From: Limobrevibacterium gyesilva | GTDB lineage: Bacteria > Pseudomonadota > Alphaproteobacteria > Acetobacterales > Acetobacteraceae | NCBI RefSeq assembly: GCF_025989185.1 | Contig: NZ_JAPDNT010000022.1 | Location: forward strand, 1-64,000 | Length of the DNA: 64,000 nt | Direction of reading: 5' to 3' | Part shown: positions 9,563 through 17,681 of the stretch, piece by piece | Layout of the letters: every line of letters begins with the position of its first letter | Position numbering within the stretch: position 1 is the first letter of the stretch | Notes under the pieces: model-generated | Database searches by the model: none | What the model was told of the DNA's origin: nothing | What the model saw: the letters and a program-made list of their open reading frames with translations, nothing else | Made by a program: the position numbers and the translations under genes

Positions 9563-10693
9563 ATGGCGGGCACTCTCGCCGCCCGCCGCGCGACCCGCCT
9601 CGTCTTCCTCCTCGTCGGCATCGCCACCGCCACCTGGGCGCCGCTGGTGCCCGACGCGAAGCTGCGGCTCGGCCTCGACGATGCCGGCCTCGGCCTGGTG
9701 CTGCTGGGGCTCGGCGGCGGCGCGCTGGCCGCCACCACCCTCGCCGGCCTCGCCACCCACCGCTTCGGCGGCCGGGTGGTGATGCTGGCGGGCGGATTTG
9801 CCGCCTGCGCCACCCTGCCCGCCCTTGCCCTTGCCCCGTCCGCCGCGCTGCTGGCCGCCGCCCTGACCCTGTTCGGCGCCGCCCTGGGGGCGGTCGATAT
9901 CGCCATGAACGCCCAGGCGGTGGTGGTGGAGCGCGCCGCCGCCCGGCCGCTGCTGTCCGGCTTCCATGGCATGTTCAGCCTTGGCGGCCTGCTCGGCGCC
10001 GCCGGGGTCAGCGTGCTGCTGCTGGCCGGCGTCTCCCCGGCGGCGGCCGCCGGCGCCGTCGCCGTGCTGCTGGCCGCCCTGCTGCTGTCCCAGGCCCGCT
10101 TCCTGCTGCCGCACCTGCCGCAGGCCGGCAACGCCCTGGTGCTGCCGCGCGGCCGCCTCGCGCTGCTCGGCGGGCTCTGCTTCATCGCCTTTCTCGCCGA
10201 GGGCGCGATCCTGGACTGGAGCGCGGTGTTCCTGCGCTTCTCCCGCGGCGCCGACGTCGCCACCGCCGGCCTGGGCTATGCCGCCTTCTCCGTCACCATG
10301 GCGCTGACCCGGCTTTGCGGTGATGCGCTGACCGCGCGCGCCGGGGCCGTGCGGATGCTGCGGCTGGGGGCGCTGGTGGCCGCCGCGGGCTTCGCCGCGG
10401 CCAGCGCCCTGCCCCAGGCCTGGGCGTCGCTGCTCGGCTTCGCCGTGGTGGGGCTGGGGCTGGCCAACATGGTGCCGCTGCTGCTGGGTGCCGCCGGAAG
10501 GCTGCCGGGCATTCCCGCGGGCCCCGCCATTTCCGCCGCCGCCACGCCGGGCTATGTGGGGCTGCTGCTCGGCCCCGCCCTGGTGGGCTTCGCCGCCAGC
10601 CGCACCGGCCTGCCGGTGGCGCTGGCGGGGCTCTGCCTGTTGCTACTCTGCGTGCTGGCCTGCGCGCGGCGCGCGATGGCGGGCCGGGCCTGA
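9563..10693 (+). CDS. MFS transporter, YbjJ-like
   Basis: A 376-residue inner-membrane transporter with about 11-12 hydrophobic segments and the sparse loops of small MFS proteins. Family signs are ATWAPLVPDAK after helix 1, a GLATHRFGGR loop matching motif A, and a DIAMNAQAVVVER segment in helix 5, which is characteristic of the YbjJ/FucP-like group. It begins 17 bases after icd. Substrate cannot be inferred. Confidence 0.85.
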   Translation: MAGTLAARRATRLVFLLVGIATATWAPLVPDAKLRLGLDDAGLGLVLLGLGGGALAATTLAGLATHRFGGRVVMLAGGFAACATLPALALAPSAALLAAALTLFGAALGAVDIAMNAQAVVVERAAARPLLSGFHGMFSLGGLLGAAGVSVLLLAGVSPAAAAGAVAVLLAALLLSQARFLLPHLPQAGNALVLPRGRLALLGGLCFIAFLAEGAILDWSAVFLRFSRGADVATAGLGYAAFSVTMALTRLCGDALTARAGAVRMLRLGALVAAAGFAAASALPQAWASLLGFAVVGLGLANMVPLLLGAAGRLPGIPAGPAISAAATPGYVGLLLGPALVGFAASRTGLPVALAGLCLLLLCVLACARRAMAGRA

Positions 10694-11071
10694 TTCGTTC
10701 TCACACAAAGGGGCTCCGCCATGGCCGTCCAAGCTCGACGGGGTCGCAGCCAGGACGCCGGGACGGCGCATATCAGGGTCGTGCCCCATCGCGTGATGTA
10801 GCAGCTGTGGATAAGTGGCCCGCCGCAGCGACCGCCGCGAGTCAGGCGTAGGCGGGCCACTTACCCACAGCGGTGGCCATAGCCTGTCCAAGGTCCTCAC
10901 AGCCGCCCGGACCCGGGTCACCGCCGCGCATGACCTTCATCTCCACGCGTCCCTGCGGGAGAACGTCAGGGAGGTCCAGGTGCTCATTCCGAGTTCCTGG
11001 TTGACACAGGCTGTCTTGCGGGGCGTCCCAATCAACCGTCGCGATCAACCGTCGCGCGGGAGAACCGGGAT
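10694..11071. other. Gene-free stretch with a DnaA-box-like inverted repeat
   Basis: No convincing gene is present in 378 bases. The main structure is the inverted repeat listed at 10804-10871. Downstream, around 11028-11056, the phrase atcaaccgtcgcg occurs twice in tandem. Base composition is mixed, with stretches less GC-rich than the flanking genes, which may mean old mobile-element debris. Confidence 0.5.
10804..10871. repeat. Inverted repeat with DnaA-box-like ends
   Basis: Two 21-base arms (10804-10824 and 10851-10871) are complementary except at one base and flank a 26-base spacer. The outer part of the left arm reads tgtggataa (10806-10814), the exact complement of the DnaA box ttatccaca. 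The right arm reads ttacccaca, one base off. It may be a replication-protein site, a mobile-element end or a plain hairpin. Confidence 0.6.
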
Positions 11072-11182
11072 CTAGTGGCAGGATTCGGGATACCAATAGC
11101 AATAGGTCGGACGCGGCTGCACACAGCCGCTGAGTGACGCTGCGGTCGCGAGAAGAAGTACCGTGAGGATCAAGCGCTTCAT
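11072..11182 (-). CDS. Tiny cysteine/tyrosine-rich lipoprotein
   Basis: A 36-residue predicted lipoprotein. It has a charged start (MKRLI), a hydrophobic core (LTVLLLATAASL) and a lipobox LSGC with the lipidation cysteine at residue 20. The 16-residue mature tail is rich in aromatics and cysteine (YCYWYPESC). A ggag Shine-Dalgarno lies seven bases upstream of the ATG. It resembles entericidin-sized lipoproteins but not their sequence. Function unknown; the call rests on signal, lipobox and ribosome site. Confidence 0.65.
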   Translation of the reverse strand: MKRLILTVLLLATAASLSGCVQPRPTYCYWYPESCH

Positions 11183-11482
11183 GGGATGCTCCATTTTGAT
11201 CGGACGCTTGCGTTCACAGTCAAAAAAAGCCCGGCCCGCCCTCGAGGGGCAACGATGAGCCCGAATATGCTGCGCCCGGCGTCCCGCAGGGTCAATCTCA
11301 ATCCGGCATGACCGAGCTGGACGCCGCCCGGCTGGAGCGTGGCGCCCCCTTCACCATGGCTTGCGCGCCGCAGGGGGCGCTGAACGCCCGCGCCGGGTGC
11401 TTGCCGTGCTGGCGTAACGGCGCAGCTTGCCGAATCCCGCCCCCGCCCCCACATCGACCGCACAATCAACGGGGAGGATGCC
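11183..11482. other. Gene-free stretch before the hydrolase gene
   Basis: 300 bases between the tiny lipoprotein and the divergently placed hydrolase. Open frames here have arginine/proline noise composition and no ribosome site. The region should contain the promoters of both flanking genes, but no clear -35/-10 pair stands out. Confidence 0.4.
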
Positions 11483-12346
11483 GTGAACGACCTTCGGGAA
11501 GTGTCCGGCCTGACCAACTACAAGCTCGCGCGCCGCGGCATGATGATGACCGGGCTGATGTCCGGCCTCACGCTCGCCACCACCCGCGTCGAGGCCCAGG
11601 TGATCCACACCGACACCACCGGCATCGATGCCGGCGAGGTGAAGATCCCCACCGCCGACGGCGAGCTGCCCGGCTACTTCGCCAAGCCCCAGGGCGCCGG
11701 CCCCTTCCCCATCGTGCTGGTGAACGAGGAGATCTTCGGCGTCCACGACTACATCAAGGACACCTGCCGCCGCTTCGCCAAGCTCGGCTACGCCGCCATC
11801 GCGCCGGAGGTGTATGCCCGCCTCGGCGACCTGTCGAAGATGACCGATGTCGGCCAGATCTTCAGCCAGATCGTCAGCAAGGCCCCGGACGCCACCCTGA
11901 TGTCCGACCTCGACGCCGCCGTGAAATACGCGGCGGCGCATGGCGGCGATCCCAACCGCCTGGGCGTGACCGGCTTCTGCCGCGGCGGCCGCAACACCTG
12001 GCTCTACGCCGCCCACAACCCCGCCCTGAAGGCCGCCGTCGCCTGGTACGGCCCGGTGGTTGGCACGCCCACCGCCATTCAGCCGAAAACCCCCATGGAC
12101 ATCGCCGGCGAGCTCAAATGCCCGCTGCTCGGCCTCTATGGCGGCAAGGACACCGGCATCAAGGTGGACGACGTGCAGGCCGCCGCCGCCAAGGCCCGCG
12201 CCAGCGACGGCATCGTGGAGATCGTGGTCTACCCCGACGCCCCGCACGGCTTCCACGCCGACTACCGCCCCAGCTACCGCGCCGAGGACGCCGCCGACGG
12301 CTGGAAGCGGCTGCAGGCCTGGTTCAGGAAATACGGCGTGGCGTAA
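11483..12346 (+). CDS. Exported dienelactone hydrolase family protein
   Basis: An alpha/beta hydrolase of the dienelactone hydrolase type, 287 residues. The nucleophile is cysteine in GFCRGG (Cys166), with Asp in YGGKDTG (about 217) and His in PHGFHADY (about 255) completing the triad. The N-terminus carries paired arginines (ARRGMMMTG) before a hydrophobic stretch, suggesting Tat export. It starts at GTG with a gggagga ribosome site. The natural substrate could be an ester or lactone rather than dienelactone. Confidence 0.87.
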   Translation: MNDLREVSGLTNYKLARRGMMMTGLMSGLTLATTRVEAQVIHTDTTGIDAGEVKIPTADGELPGYFAKPQGAGPFPIVLVNEEIFGVHDYIKDTCRRFAKLGYAAIAPEVYARLGDLSKMTDVGQIFSQIVSKAPDATLMSDLDAAVKYAAAHGGDPNRLGVTGFCRGGRNTWLYAAHNPALKAAVAWYGPVVGTPTAIQPKTPMDIAGELKCPLLGLYGGKDTGIKVDDVQAAAAKARASDGIVEIVVYPDAPHGFHADYRPSYRAEDAADGWKRLQAWFRKYGVA

Positions 12347-12361
12347 GCAGCGGCGCCCCCC

Positions 12362-12946
12362 TCAGGGCGCCGGCACCACCAGGTAGTACACCCCGTTCGC
12401 CCCATAGGCGGGCGTCATCCAGGCGCGGCCGCAGAAGTAGTAAGGCTTCCCGCCATAGGGGCTGTAGCCGCAGCCGGCGGGAAGGGCCGCATAAGTGGCG
12501 CCCATGGGATAAGCCGCCGCCACAGCCGCATTCGCCGCTGCGGCATTGGCCGAGGCGGCGCCGGCCATGGCGCCCACCGCAACCCCGGCCGCGCCCGCCG
12601 CCACCGCCGCCCCCGCCGGCACGCCCCACCCGCCGCCGCCGCAATTGTAGCAGCCGGTGGCGCCGTAATGGTTCACCACCACCGGCTGATGGTAGTAGGC
12701 GCCGGACGGTGCCGTCGTGCCGTGCCAGGCGCCGCCGTAGTCGCTGACATGCGCCGCCCCCTCCGGCCCCACCGCCGTGCCATGCGCGTAGCCGCCGTAA
12801 TTGCTGCCATGCGCGACGCCTTCCGGCGTGACCGACGTGGCATGCTCGAACCCGCCATAGCCGCCGGAGTGGTACCAGGCCTGGGCCTGCCGCACCGGCA
12901 AGGCGGCGACCAGCACGGCCGCCGCCGCGCGCGCCAACGTCCTCAT
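12362..12946 (-). CDS. Exported Gly/Tyr/Ala-rich repeat protein
   Basis: A 194-residue secreted protein with a signal peptide (MRTLARAAAAVLVAALPVRQ, cut after AQA). The mature N-terminus has about three imperfect repeats of the form YGG-x-(E/A)H(A/G)T-x-V-x-PEGxAH-x-SxYGG (residues 30-82). A CYNCGGGGWG cysteine pair, an alanine/glycine-rich middle and an aromatic C-terminus follow. The repeats resemble those of other bacterial YGG-type exported proteins of unknown role. It lies 17 bases after the DUF2092 gene and is probably co-transcribed with it. Confidence 0.75.
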   Translation of the reverse strand: MRTLARAAAAVLVAALPVRQAQAWYHSGGYGGFEHATSVTPEGVAHGSNYGGYAHGTAVGPEGAAHVSDYGGAWHGTTAPSGAYYHQPVVVNHYGATGCYNCGGGGWGVPAGAAVAAGAAGVAVGAMAGAASANAAAANAAVAAAYPMGATYAALPAGCGYSPYGGKPYYFCGRAWMTPAYGANGVYYLVVPAP

Positions 12947-12963
12947 CGCACCATTCCCCTTGT

Positions 12964-13803
12964 TCACGGCTGCTTCGGCGCGGCCGGCGCGGCCTGGCTC
13001 GCCCCGGGCGCCGTCCCCGGCCCCGGCGGCGCGAACGGCACCGGCATCGCATGCCGCGCGGGCTCGGAGGCGAACGCATCGTCGCTGACCGCATCGCCGA
13101 GCCGCCAGTCGGAGAAATCGGTCTGGTAGCGCGCGTGCCCCGGCTCGTTCGGATACACCACCCGCACCATGCGCGGCAGATGGTCGTCCTTCCCGATCCA
13201 GATCTCCGCCTGCACCGTCGGGCTGGCCACCGCCACCATGTCGGTCACCGTGCCGCCCACCACCTTCGACTGCCCGACGACGAAGGCCGAGGTCATCGTC
13301 TTGGCCATGTCGGCATAGGGGTCGGACATGATCACGTCGCTGAACGGGAAATAGATCGCCGCTTTCTCCCACGCCGCATCCACCAGCTCGTCGATCGAGG
13401 GCGGCGCCTCGGCCACCGCCGCCAGGTTCACCTCCGGCACGAACGCCACCATGGTCTTGCCGTCGTAGTAGAACTCGTCCGCCGTCCCGTCCCCGGGGGT
13501 GATCACCCGCAGCTTGTCCGGCCGGCGCAAGGTCACCTGGTTCAGCGTCGTGTAATACAGCGGCTGCCCGTTCACTGCCGGGCGTTCATAGGTATTGAGC
13601 GCGGTGAACGACATCGACGCCGCCTCGGCCAGCGTCTCGCCCGCCGCCTTGAGGATCGCAACGGCTTCCGGCTGCAGCGCCGGCGGCTGCCCGGCCAGAG
13701 GCGCCTGCGCCGCGGGCGGGGGCGGCTGCGCCGGCGCCTTGGCCAGCGGCACCGCACCCATCGCGAGGGCAACCACCAATCGCGTGACGCCGGGACGTGT
13801 CAT
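12964..13803 (-). CDS. DUF2092 domain periplasmic protein
   Basis: A 279-residue exported protein with a signal sequence (RLVVALAMGAVPLAKAPAQP), a proline/alanine-rich linker and a DUF2092 domain. The domain runs from LKAAGETLAEAASMSFTALN to about residue 250 and includes the RRPDKLRV and YDGKTMVAFVPE motifs. The fold resembles LolA-type lipoprotein carriers, so lipid or hydrophobic-ligand binding is possible. First gene of a two-gene operon with the GY-rich protein. Confidence 0.82.
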   Translation of the reverse strand: MTRPGVTRLVVALAMGAVPLAKAPAQPPPPAAQAPLAGQPPALQPEAVAILKAAGETLAEAASMSFTALNTYERPAVNGQPLYYTTLNQVTLRRPDKLRVITPGDGTADEFYYDGKTMVAFVPEVNLAAVAEAPPSIDELVDAAWEKAAIYFPFSDVIMSDPYADMAKTMTSAFVVGQSKVVGGTVTDMVAVASPTVQAEIWIGKDDHLPRMVRVVYPNEPGHARYQTDFSDWRLGDAVSDDAFASEPARHAMPVPFAPPGPGTAPGASQAAPAAPKQP

Positions 13804-13986
13804 CGCGGATCTCCTGCTGGCGTGGCGGAGGGCGTAACTTCGGCCGGCTCGCTTGCTGCCGCGCCGGGCAGGCGCGATCCGGCACCATACCGCCGCCATC
13901 GCCGCCGCCGCAAACCTCGCCCGTCCGCTCGCGCAGGAGTTGATGTCCCGGGTCGAGGCTTCTCGGCGCCAGGCCCGGACGCCCCC

Positions 13987-14769
13987 TCAGCGCGCCGCCG
14001 AGATCGCCTTCAGCGTGTCCAGCAACGGCCCGGGCGACACCTGCACCGCGCCCGCGAACGGCACCTCCTGCAACGCGATCAGGCTGAGCACCACGATCGC
14101 CCCGGCCGAGAACACCGCCAGCGCCGCCACCTGCGCGCGCACCCGCTCCAGATGCACCAGCGCGATCCCGAGCTGGGTGATCACGCCCAGGACCAGCACG
14201 CTCAGCCATTTCAGCTCGCCGGTGGAATCCGACGCGAGCGCCAGCCGGTCCGACCGCGCCGCGCCGACCTGCACGACGGCATTGAGCAGGGCCACATGCA
14301 CCGCCTGCCCCGCGTCGGCGGCGACCCGAGGATCGCTGACCTCCTGCAACAGCCCGGTTATCGCCGCCTCGGCCCGCTCCGAGCGCATCTGCGCGGACAT
14401 GCGCGACCATTCGTCGTTCACCACCGCATCGACATACCCCTGCAACGCCGCCCGGATCCCCGCCATGTCCGACGCCGAGGCGACGCTGAGCGCATGCACG
14501 CGCGCCACCGCGGCGGACTCCGCCACCACCGCCTGCGACGCCAGCCGGTTGCGCGTCGCCACCTCGTTGCCGAGAAACCCCGTCTGCAAGGCGAACAGGA
14601 TGCCGACCGAGGCGAAGAACGGCCCGACGATGCCCTTCAGGCTTTGCGTCGCCACCCGCCACGGCGAGCCGAACGCCACCCAGCTCATCGCCGCCGCGGT
14701 CGCCGCATAGAACACGAACAGCGCCGCGAAGATGAGGACGCCGGGAAGGCCAAGCCAGAACTCGATCAT
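13987..14769 (-). CDS. DUF4239 family membrane protein
   Basis: A 260-residue integral membrane protein with two N-terminal hydrophobic segments (about 8-30 and 45-65), a long soluble helical middle (70-190) and two C-terminal segments (about 190-235). The layout and motifs (FFASVGILFALQTGFLGNEV, ITQLGIALVHLE) match DUF4239, which is distantly bestrophin-like. Function unknown; an ion channel role is possible by fold only. Transcribed alone. Confidence 0.75.
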   Translation of the reverse strand: MIEFWLGLPGVLIFAALFVFYAATAAAMSWVAFGSPWRVATQSLKGIVGPFFASVGILFALQTGFLGNEVATRNRLASQAVVAESAAVARVHALSVASASDMAGIRAALQGYVDAVVNDEWSRMSAQMRSERAEAAITGLLQEVSDPRVAADAGQAVHVALLNAVVQVGAARSDRLALASDSTGELKWLSVLVLGVITQLGIALVHLERVRAQVAALAVFSAGAIVVLSLIALQEVPFAGAVQVSPGPLLDTLKAISAAR

Positions 14770-14843
14770 GCCGCCACTCTCCGGCCGCTGCGGGCATCAC
14801 ACGACGATGGGGTGCGGAGCCTATGCGATTCGTGAGGCAAGGC

Positions 14844-14896
14844 AAGGCGAGGGCGCTGCCCTCGACCCGCAAAGGGGCAGACGCCCCTTTGATCCC
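14844..14896 (+). repeat. Double-hairpin intergenic repeat, copy 1
   Basis: Two consecutive small hairpins: agggcgctgccct, then acccgc, then aaaggggcagacgcccctttg, ending in atccc. Related elements occur at 26764-26816 and, inverted, 26890-26943. The shared plan (aagg, gggc/gccc hairpin, gacccgc, aaagg/cctttg hairpin, ccc) suggests a REP-type family. Confidence 0.65.
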
Positions 14897-14922
14897 GTGA
14901 CGGAAGGAAGGCCAGGAAATGC

Positions 14923-14959
14923 CCCCCTCCCCTTGCGGGAGGGGACGGGGGAGGGGTGC
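14923..14959 (+). repeat. GC-rich 37-base repeat, copy 1
   Basis: A C-tract/G-tract hairpin element around ccttgcgggaggg. The same 37 bases recur in reverse orientation at 32811-32847 with a single base difference. Both copies are intergenic. Confidence 0.7.
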
Positions 14960-15168
14960 GGCCGAACGACATCTGTCGGGAGTTCACAGAACACCCGAGA
15001 GCCGCCGCACAGATCGTTTCGGCTCGCCGGCATTTCACAATCAAACAAACCCGATTCAATCTCCCAATCGGGGAGGAAGTAGCTGCCGCCTCACAGCGAA
15101 GCGTGGAAACTCTAGCCACCACGGCCAGGACGCAGCGTCATCCAGCAGTGCCTAAGCCAATGCGAATT

Positions 15169-17199
15169 CTACGATGAGAAAATCGGCTGGATAATATATC
15201 CTAGGAAAATCTTCTCTTCGCAATCGAGTTCCGTTGTAATCTGCTGCAAATTCTGAAGTTCTTCGCTAGTCGAAAAGATCACCTGTTGATTGCGTTGCTT
15301 TGCTGACGCGGCCCTTCTGAGCAGACTTTCAAAGCTGACCTTCGCGGAGGACTGCTGTCTGGGTTCATCGAACAGCAGCATCCCCGGATGGTTCGTAGCT
15401 TCGACGCTATCCAGTTCGAGCAAACCAAGCTGGTAGGCCCATTTGAGGCGTATCGCGTCGCTCGCCGAGGTTTCGAAACCAATCTCGAATCCCTCTTTCT
15501 GCGGACGGTAGGTGTCCTCGGAGATGGTGAGTTCGTCGGGATCAAAGGTGCTGAAGCCGTAGCCTCTAGCTTGCTCTCGCACCAGTGCAGTCAGTTCTTC
15601 GAACTTGCGTTTGTCCTTGGGGCTCATCTTGTCTGCCGGCAAGGCCGCTCGCTCATTGAGCAGGTCGATATAGGACGCCGAAAGGACCTTAAGACGCTCG
15701 ATTGTATCGTCGAAGGCGGACTGGATGCTCTCTAGCTCCCGAATGCGATTTTCCATGCGAACACGCTCTTCAATCGCAGCCGCCGATGGGTTGGCTCCCG
15801 GTGAGATCAAATCCGTACGCAGGGTGCGGATTCGGCCGTAGAAGTCGACGAGGTCACGGTCCATGTGGGCGATCGTCTGCTCTATAGCGCGGAGCCCCTG
15901 CTCTTCCCGCGCAAGGATATCCCCGAACATTCTCAGTTGCGAGCGCAGGTATTCGATATTGTCCTCAATCGGCATGACCGCCGTCAGCGCATCCTGTGAG
16001 AGCAAAGTGTCGATCAATGCTTGTTCGCAGGTCGGACAGTGGTCGGGTGTCAGATCGGCAACCGCGCCGGAGTAGCGTTGCAGTTTCTGAACATCCTGGT
16101 TCTTCTGTAGATCTTCCTTCAACGATTTTATCCGTCGCCTTAGAGAGGCGATGTCGGCGCTCTTCAACTGCTTTGCATTGTAGACTTTGACTCGCTCACC
16201 ATTAAGGATTTCCACCTTCCCATTGAGTCGCTGCAACTGCCGCGCCGATTCATCAGCGGAGGATTCGACGTCTGGAATGGCGATGGCCATTATCTCAGCT
16301 ACACGTGCCCGGAGACGGCCCAGCAGATCCCGAAGCGGCAACCAGTCTGCTTTCTCAGCGATCAGCACGTATGCTCGGGCCAGATCGTCCGCATTCCCGG
16401 TCGGATTCTGTGGCAAGGCTTCTGTCTTGCCACCGCTGCGTCGTGCAAACCTGCCGATCTCCTCCCATTGAGCGTGCCACTCACGTGCATTCGCTACGAA
16501 AAGACCATCAAGCTGCTGTCGCCGAAGCTCGAGTTTATGGACATCGAGATCCATAATGAATTCGATCGCTCGCTTGTGGACCTCACGAATTCGCAAGTAG
16601 GTCGGTATGGCGGCTGGTATGGACGACCAGCCGGCCTTCTGCTCGACCCAGAAAAGCGGGAATATCGTCTCTAAATAAAGCTTCCCATCTGGCAAGTCGT
16701 AGCGCCTAACCGTCGGAAGTTTCCAGCCGAGGAACTCTTCGAGGAAATAGTGGAAGCCGTCCTCTCGCAGAGCTGCACCCGGGTCGATGACGAAGAAGTC
16801 CTTGCGTCGCGTCGGCGTGGTCTCGTTTGTTAGCACCGCTCCGAAGTCGACGCTAATGAGCCGATTGTCAGTCTGAGACTTGATCGAACGATGGACGGTG
16901 ATGATCTGGCCAGCACCATTCTCGATCTCGAGCGATACGCCGGATTCCAGAACGACATGCCTCTCTTTGCTGTCGGTCTCTAAATACCTTGTCATCGCGT
17001 GCGGCAGGGGCACTTCGCGCCGAGGACTGAGCATGCGCTCCAAGCCGAGCGCGTACAACATGCCTTGCATGCAAGTTGACTTGCCCTTGGTATTATCGGC
17101 CCAGATGACGGTCAGCCCAGGGCCGAAGCGGATGTCGGCGCCATAAAGGCCGCCGGACGTCGTAGCGCGCATGCGCAGATGTCTAAGGCGCAGCGTCAC
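15169..17199 (-). CDS. SMC/Rad50-like ATPase of an ABC-three-component-like system
   Basis: A 676-residue P-loop ATPase. N-terminal half-domain: Walker A ADNTKGKST (34-42). A long coiled-coil middle carries a zinc-hook-like CPTC (388-391, in DHCPTCEQALI). The C-terminal half-domain has Walker B GMLLFDEPRQQ. This is the Rad50/SMC layout, with similarity to DUF3732-type ATPases. Such proteins power DNA- or effector-linked conformational change. The GTG at 17199 is chosen because ggagg lies eight bases upstream and it overlaps the previous stop as GTGA. Third gene of a coupled operon, and less GC-rich than its surroundings. Confidence 0.8.
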   Translation of the reverse strand: MTLRLRHLRMRATTSGGLYGADIRFGPGLTVIWADNTKGKSTCMQGMLYALGLERMLSPRREVPLPHAMTRYLETDSKERHVVLESGVSLEIENGAGQIITVHRSIKSQTDNRLISVDFGAVLTNETTPTRRKDFFVIDPGAALREDGFHYFLEEFLGWKLPTVRRYDLPDGKLYLETIFPLFWVEQKAGWSSIPAAIPTYLRIREVHKRAIEFIMDLDVHKLELRRQQLDGLFVANAREWHAQWEEIGRFARRSGGKTEALPQNPTGNADDLARAYVLIAEKADWLPLRDLLGRLRARVAEIMAIAIPDVESSADESARQLQRLNGKVEILNGERVKVYNAKQLKSADIASLRRRIKSLKEDLQKNQDVQKLQRYSGAVADLTPDHCPTCEQALIDTLLSQDALTAVMPIEDNIEYLRSQLRMFGDILAREEQGLRAIEQTIAHMDRDLVDFYGRIRTLRTDLISPGANPSAAAIEERVRMENRIRELESIQSAFDDTIERLKVLSASYIDLLNERAALPADKMSPKDKRKFEELTALVREQARGYGFSTFDPDELTISEDTYRPQKEGFEIGFETSASDAIRLKWAYQLGLLELDSVEATNHPGMLLFDEPRQQSSAKVSFESLLRRAASAKQRNQQVIFSTSEELQNLQQITTELDCEEKIFLGYIIQPIFSS

Positions 17200-17681
17200 G
17201 ATAAGTCCTCCATCCGCCAAACCTTGATCAACAGGGCCTCCGTCAACTTTGGAGCGACGTCGCTGAGGAACGTGCGCTCTTGAAAAAGCAGATCTTTGCT
17301 TTTGGCAATCTCATTTGCAACGTCGACACCCTTTGCCGTCAGTGAGACGGACTTGCCCTTGTCGACCGAAACCAGCTTTAACGCGTGCGCGAATGCGACC
17401 GCCCGGTTGAGCCACGGTTCGATCCGCACGGAGACCTCCGAAGGGCGCAAATCGCCCCGCAGAAGAGCCCGGACATCGTCACGACCCTCAGGAATCCGCA
17501 CGGCATGCGCCAGAAACTGAAGCTTCTGGAAACTGCCTTTTTTGCCGCGGCTGCTACGCAAACTGAGGAGGAGGATCGCAATCCCCCAGGACATTCTCAG
17601 ATCCCCCGCGACCGGCTCAGGCCGCGCTGCGAACAAGAATGGCCCGCTCAGAATAGCCTTCAGGGAGGTTTCAGGCGGCAT
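17196..17681 (-). CDS. Small winged-helix middle component of ABC-three-component-like system
   Basis: A 161-residue protein with a helical N-terminal half (SWGIAILLLSLRSSRGKKGS) and a C-terminal winged-helix-like part in which two strands (LVSVDKGKSVSLTAKG) lead into helices. Size, position and the L-T-x-x-G wing motif fit the small middle subunits found between effector and ATPase genes in ABC-three-component systems. Its start overlaps the upstream gene by 11 bases, and its stop overlaps the ATPase start by four. By analogy it bridges the effector and the ATPase. Not recognised individually. Confidence 0.6.
   Translation of the reverse strand: MPPETSLKAILSGPFLFAARPEPVAGDLRMSWGIAILLLSLRSSRGKKGSFQKLQFLAHAVRIPEGRDDVRALLRGDLRPSEVSVRIEPWLNRAVAFAHALKLVSVDKGKSVSLTAKGVDVANEIAKSKDLLFQERTFLSDVAPKLTEALLIKVWRMEDLS

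Larger units (their letters stand above)
14770..15168. other. Repeat-bearing gene-free stretch at island edge
   Basis: About 400 bases without a supported gene. The left half holds two palindromic repeats (14844-14896 and 14923-14959). From about 14990 rightward the composition falls toward that of the neighbouring three-gene island, so the island edge probably lies here. No tRNA or integrase is visible. Confidence 0.6.

Noticed and set aside
11179-11517. Minus-strand open frame between lipoprotein and hydrolase
   Set aside because: Arginine/serine noise, overlaps the start of the real hydrolase gene, no initiation signal.
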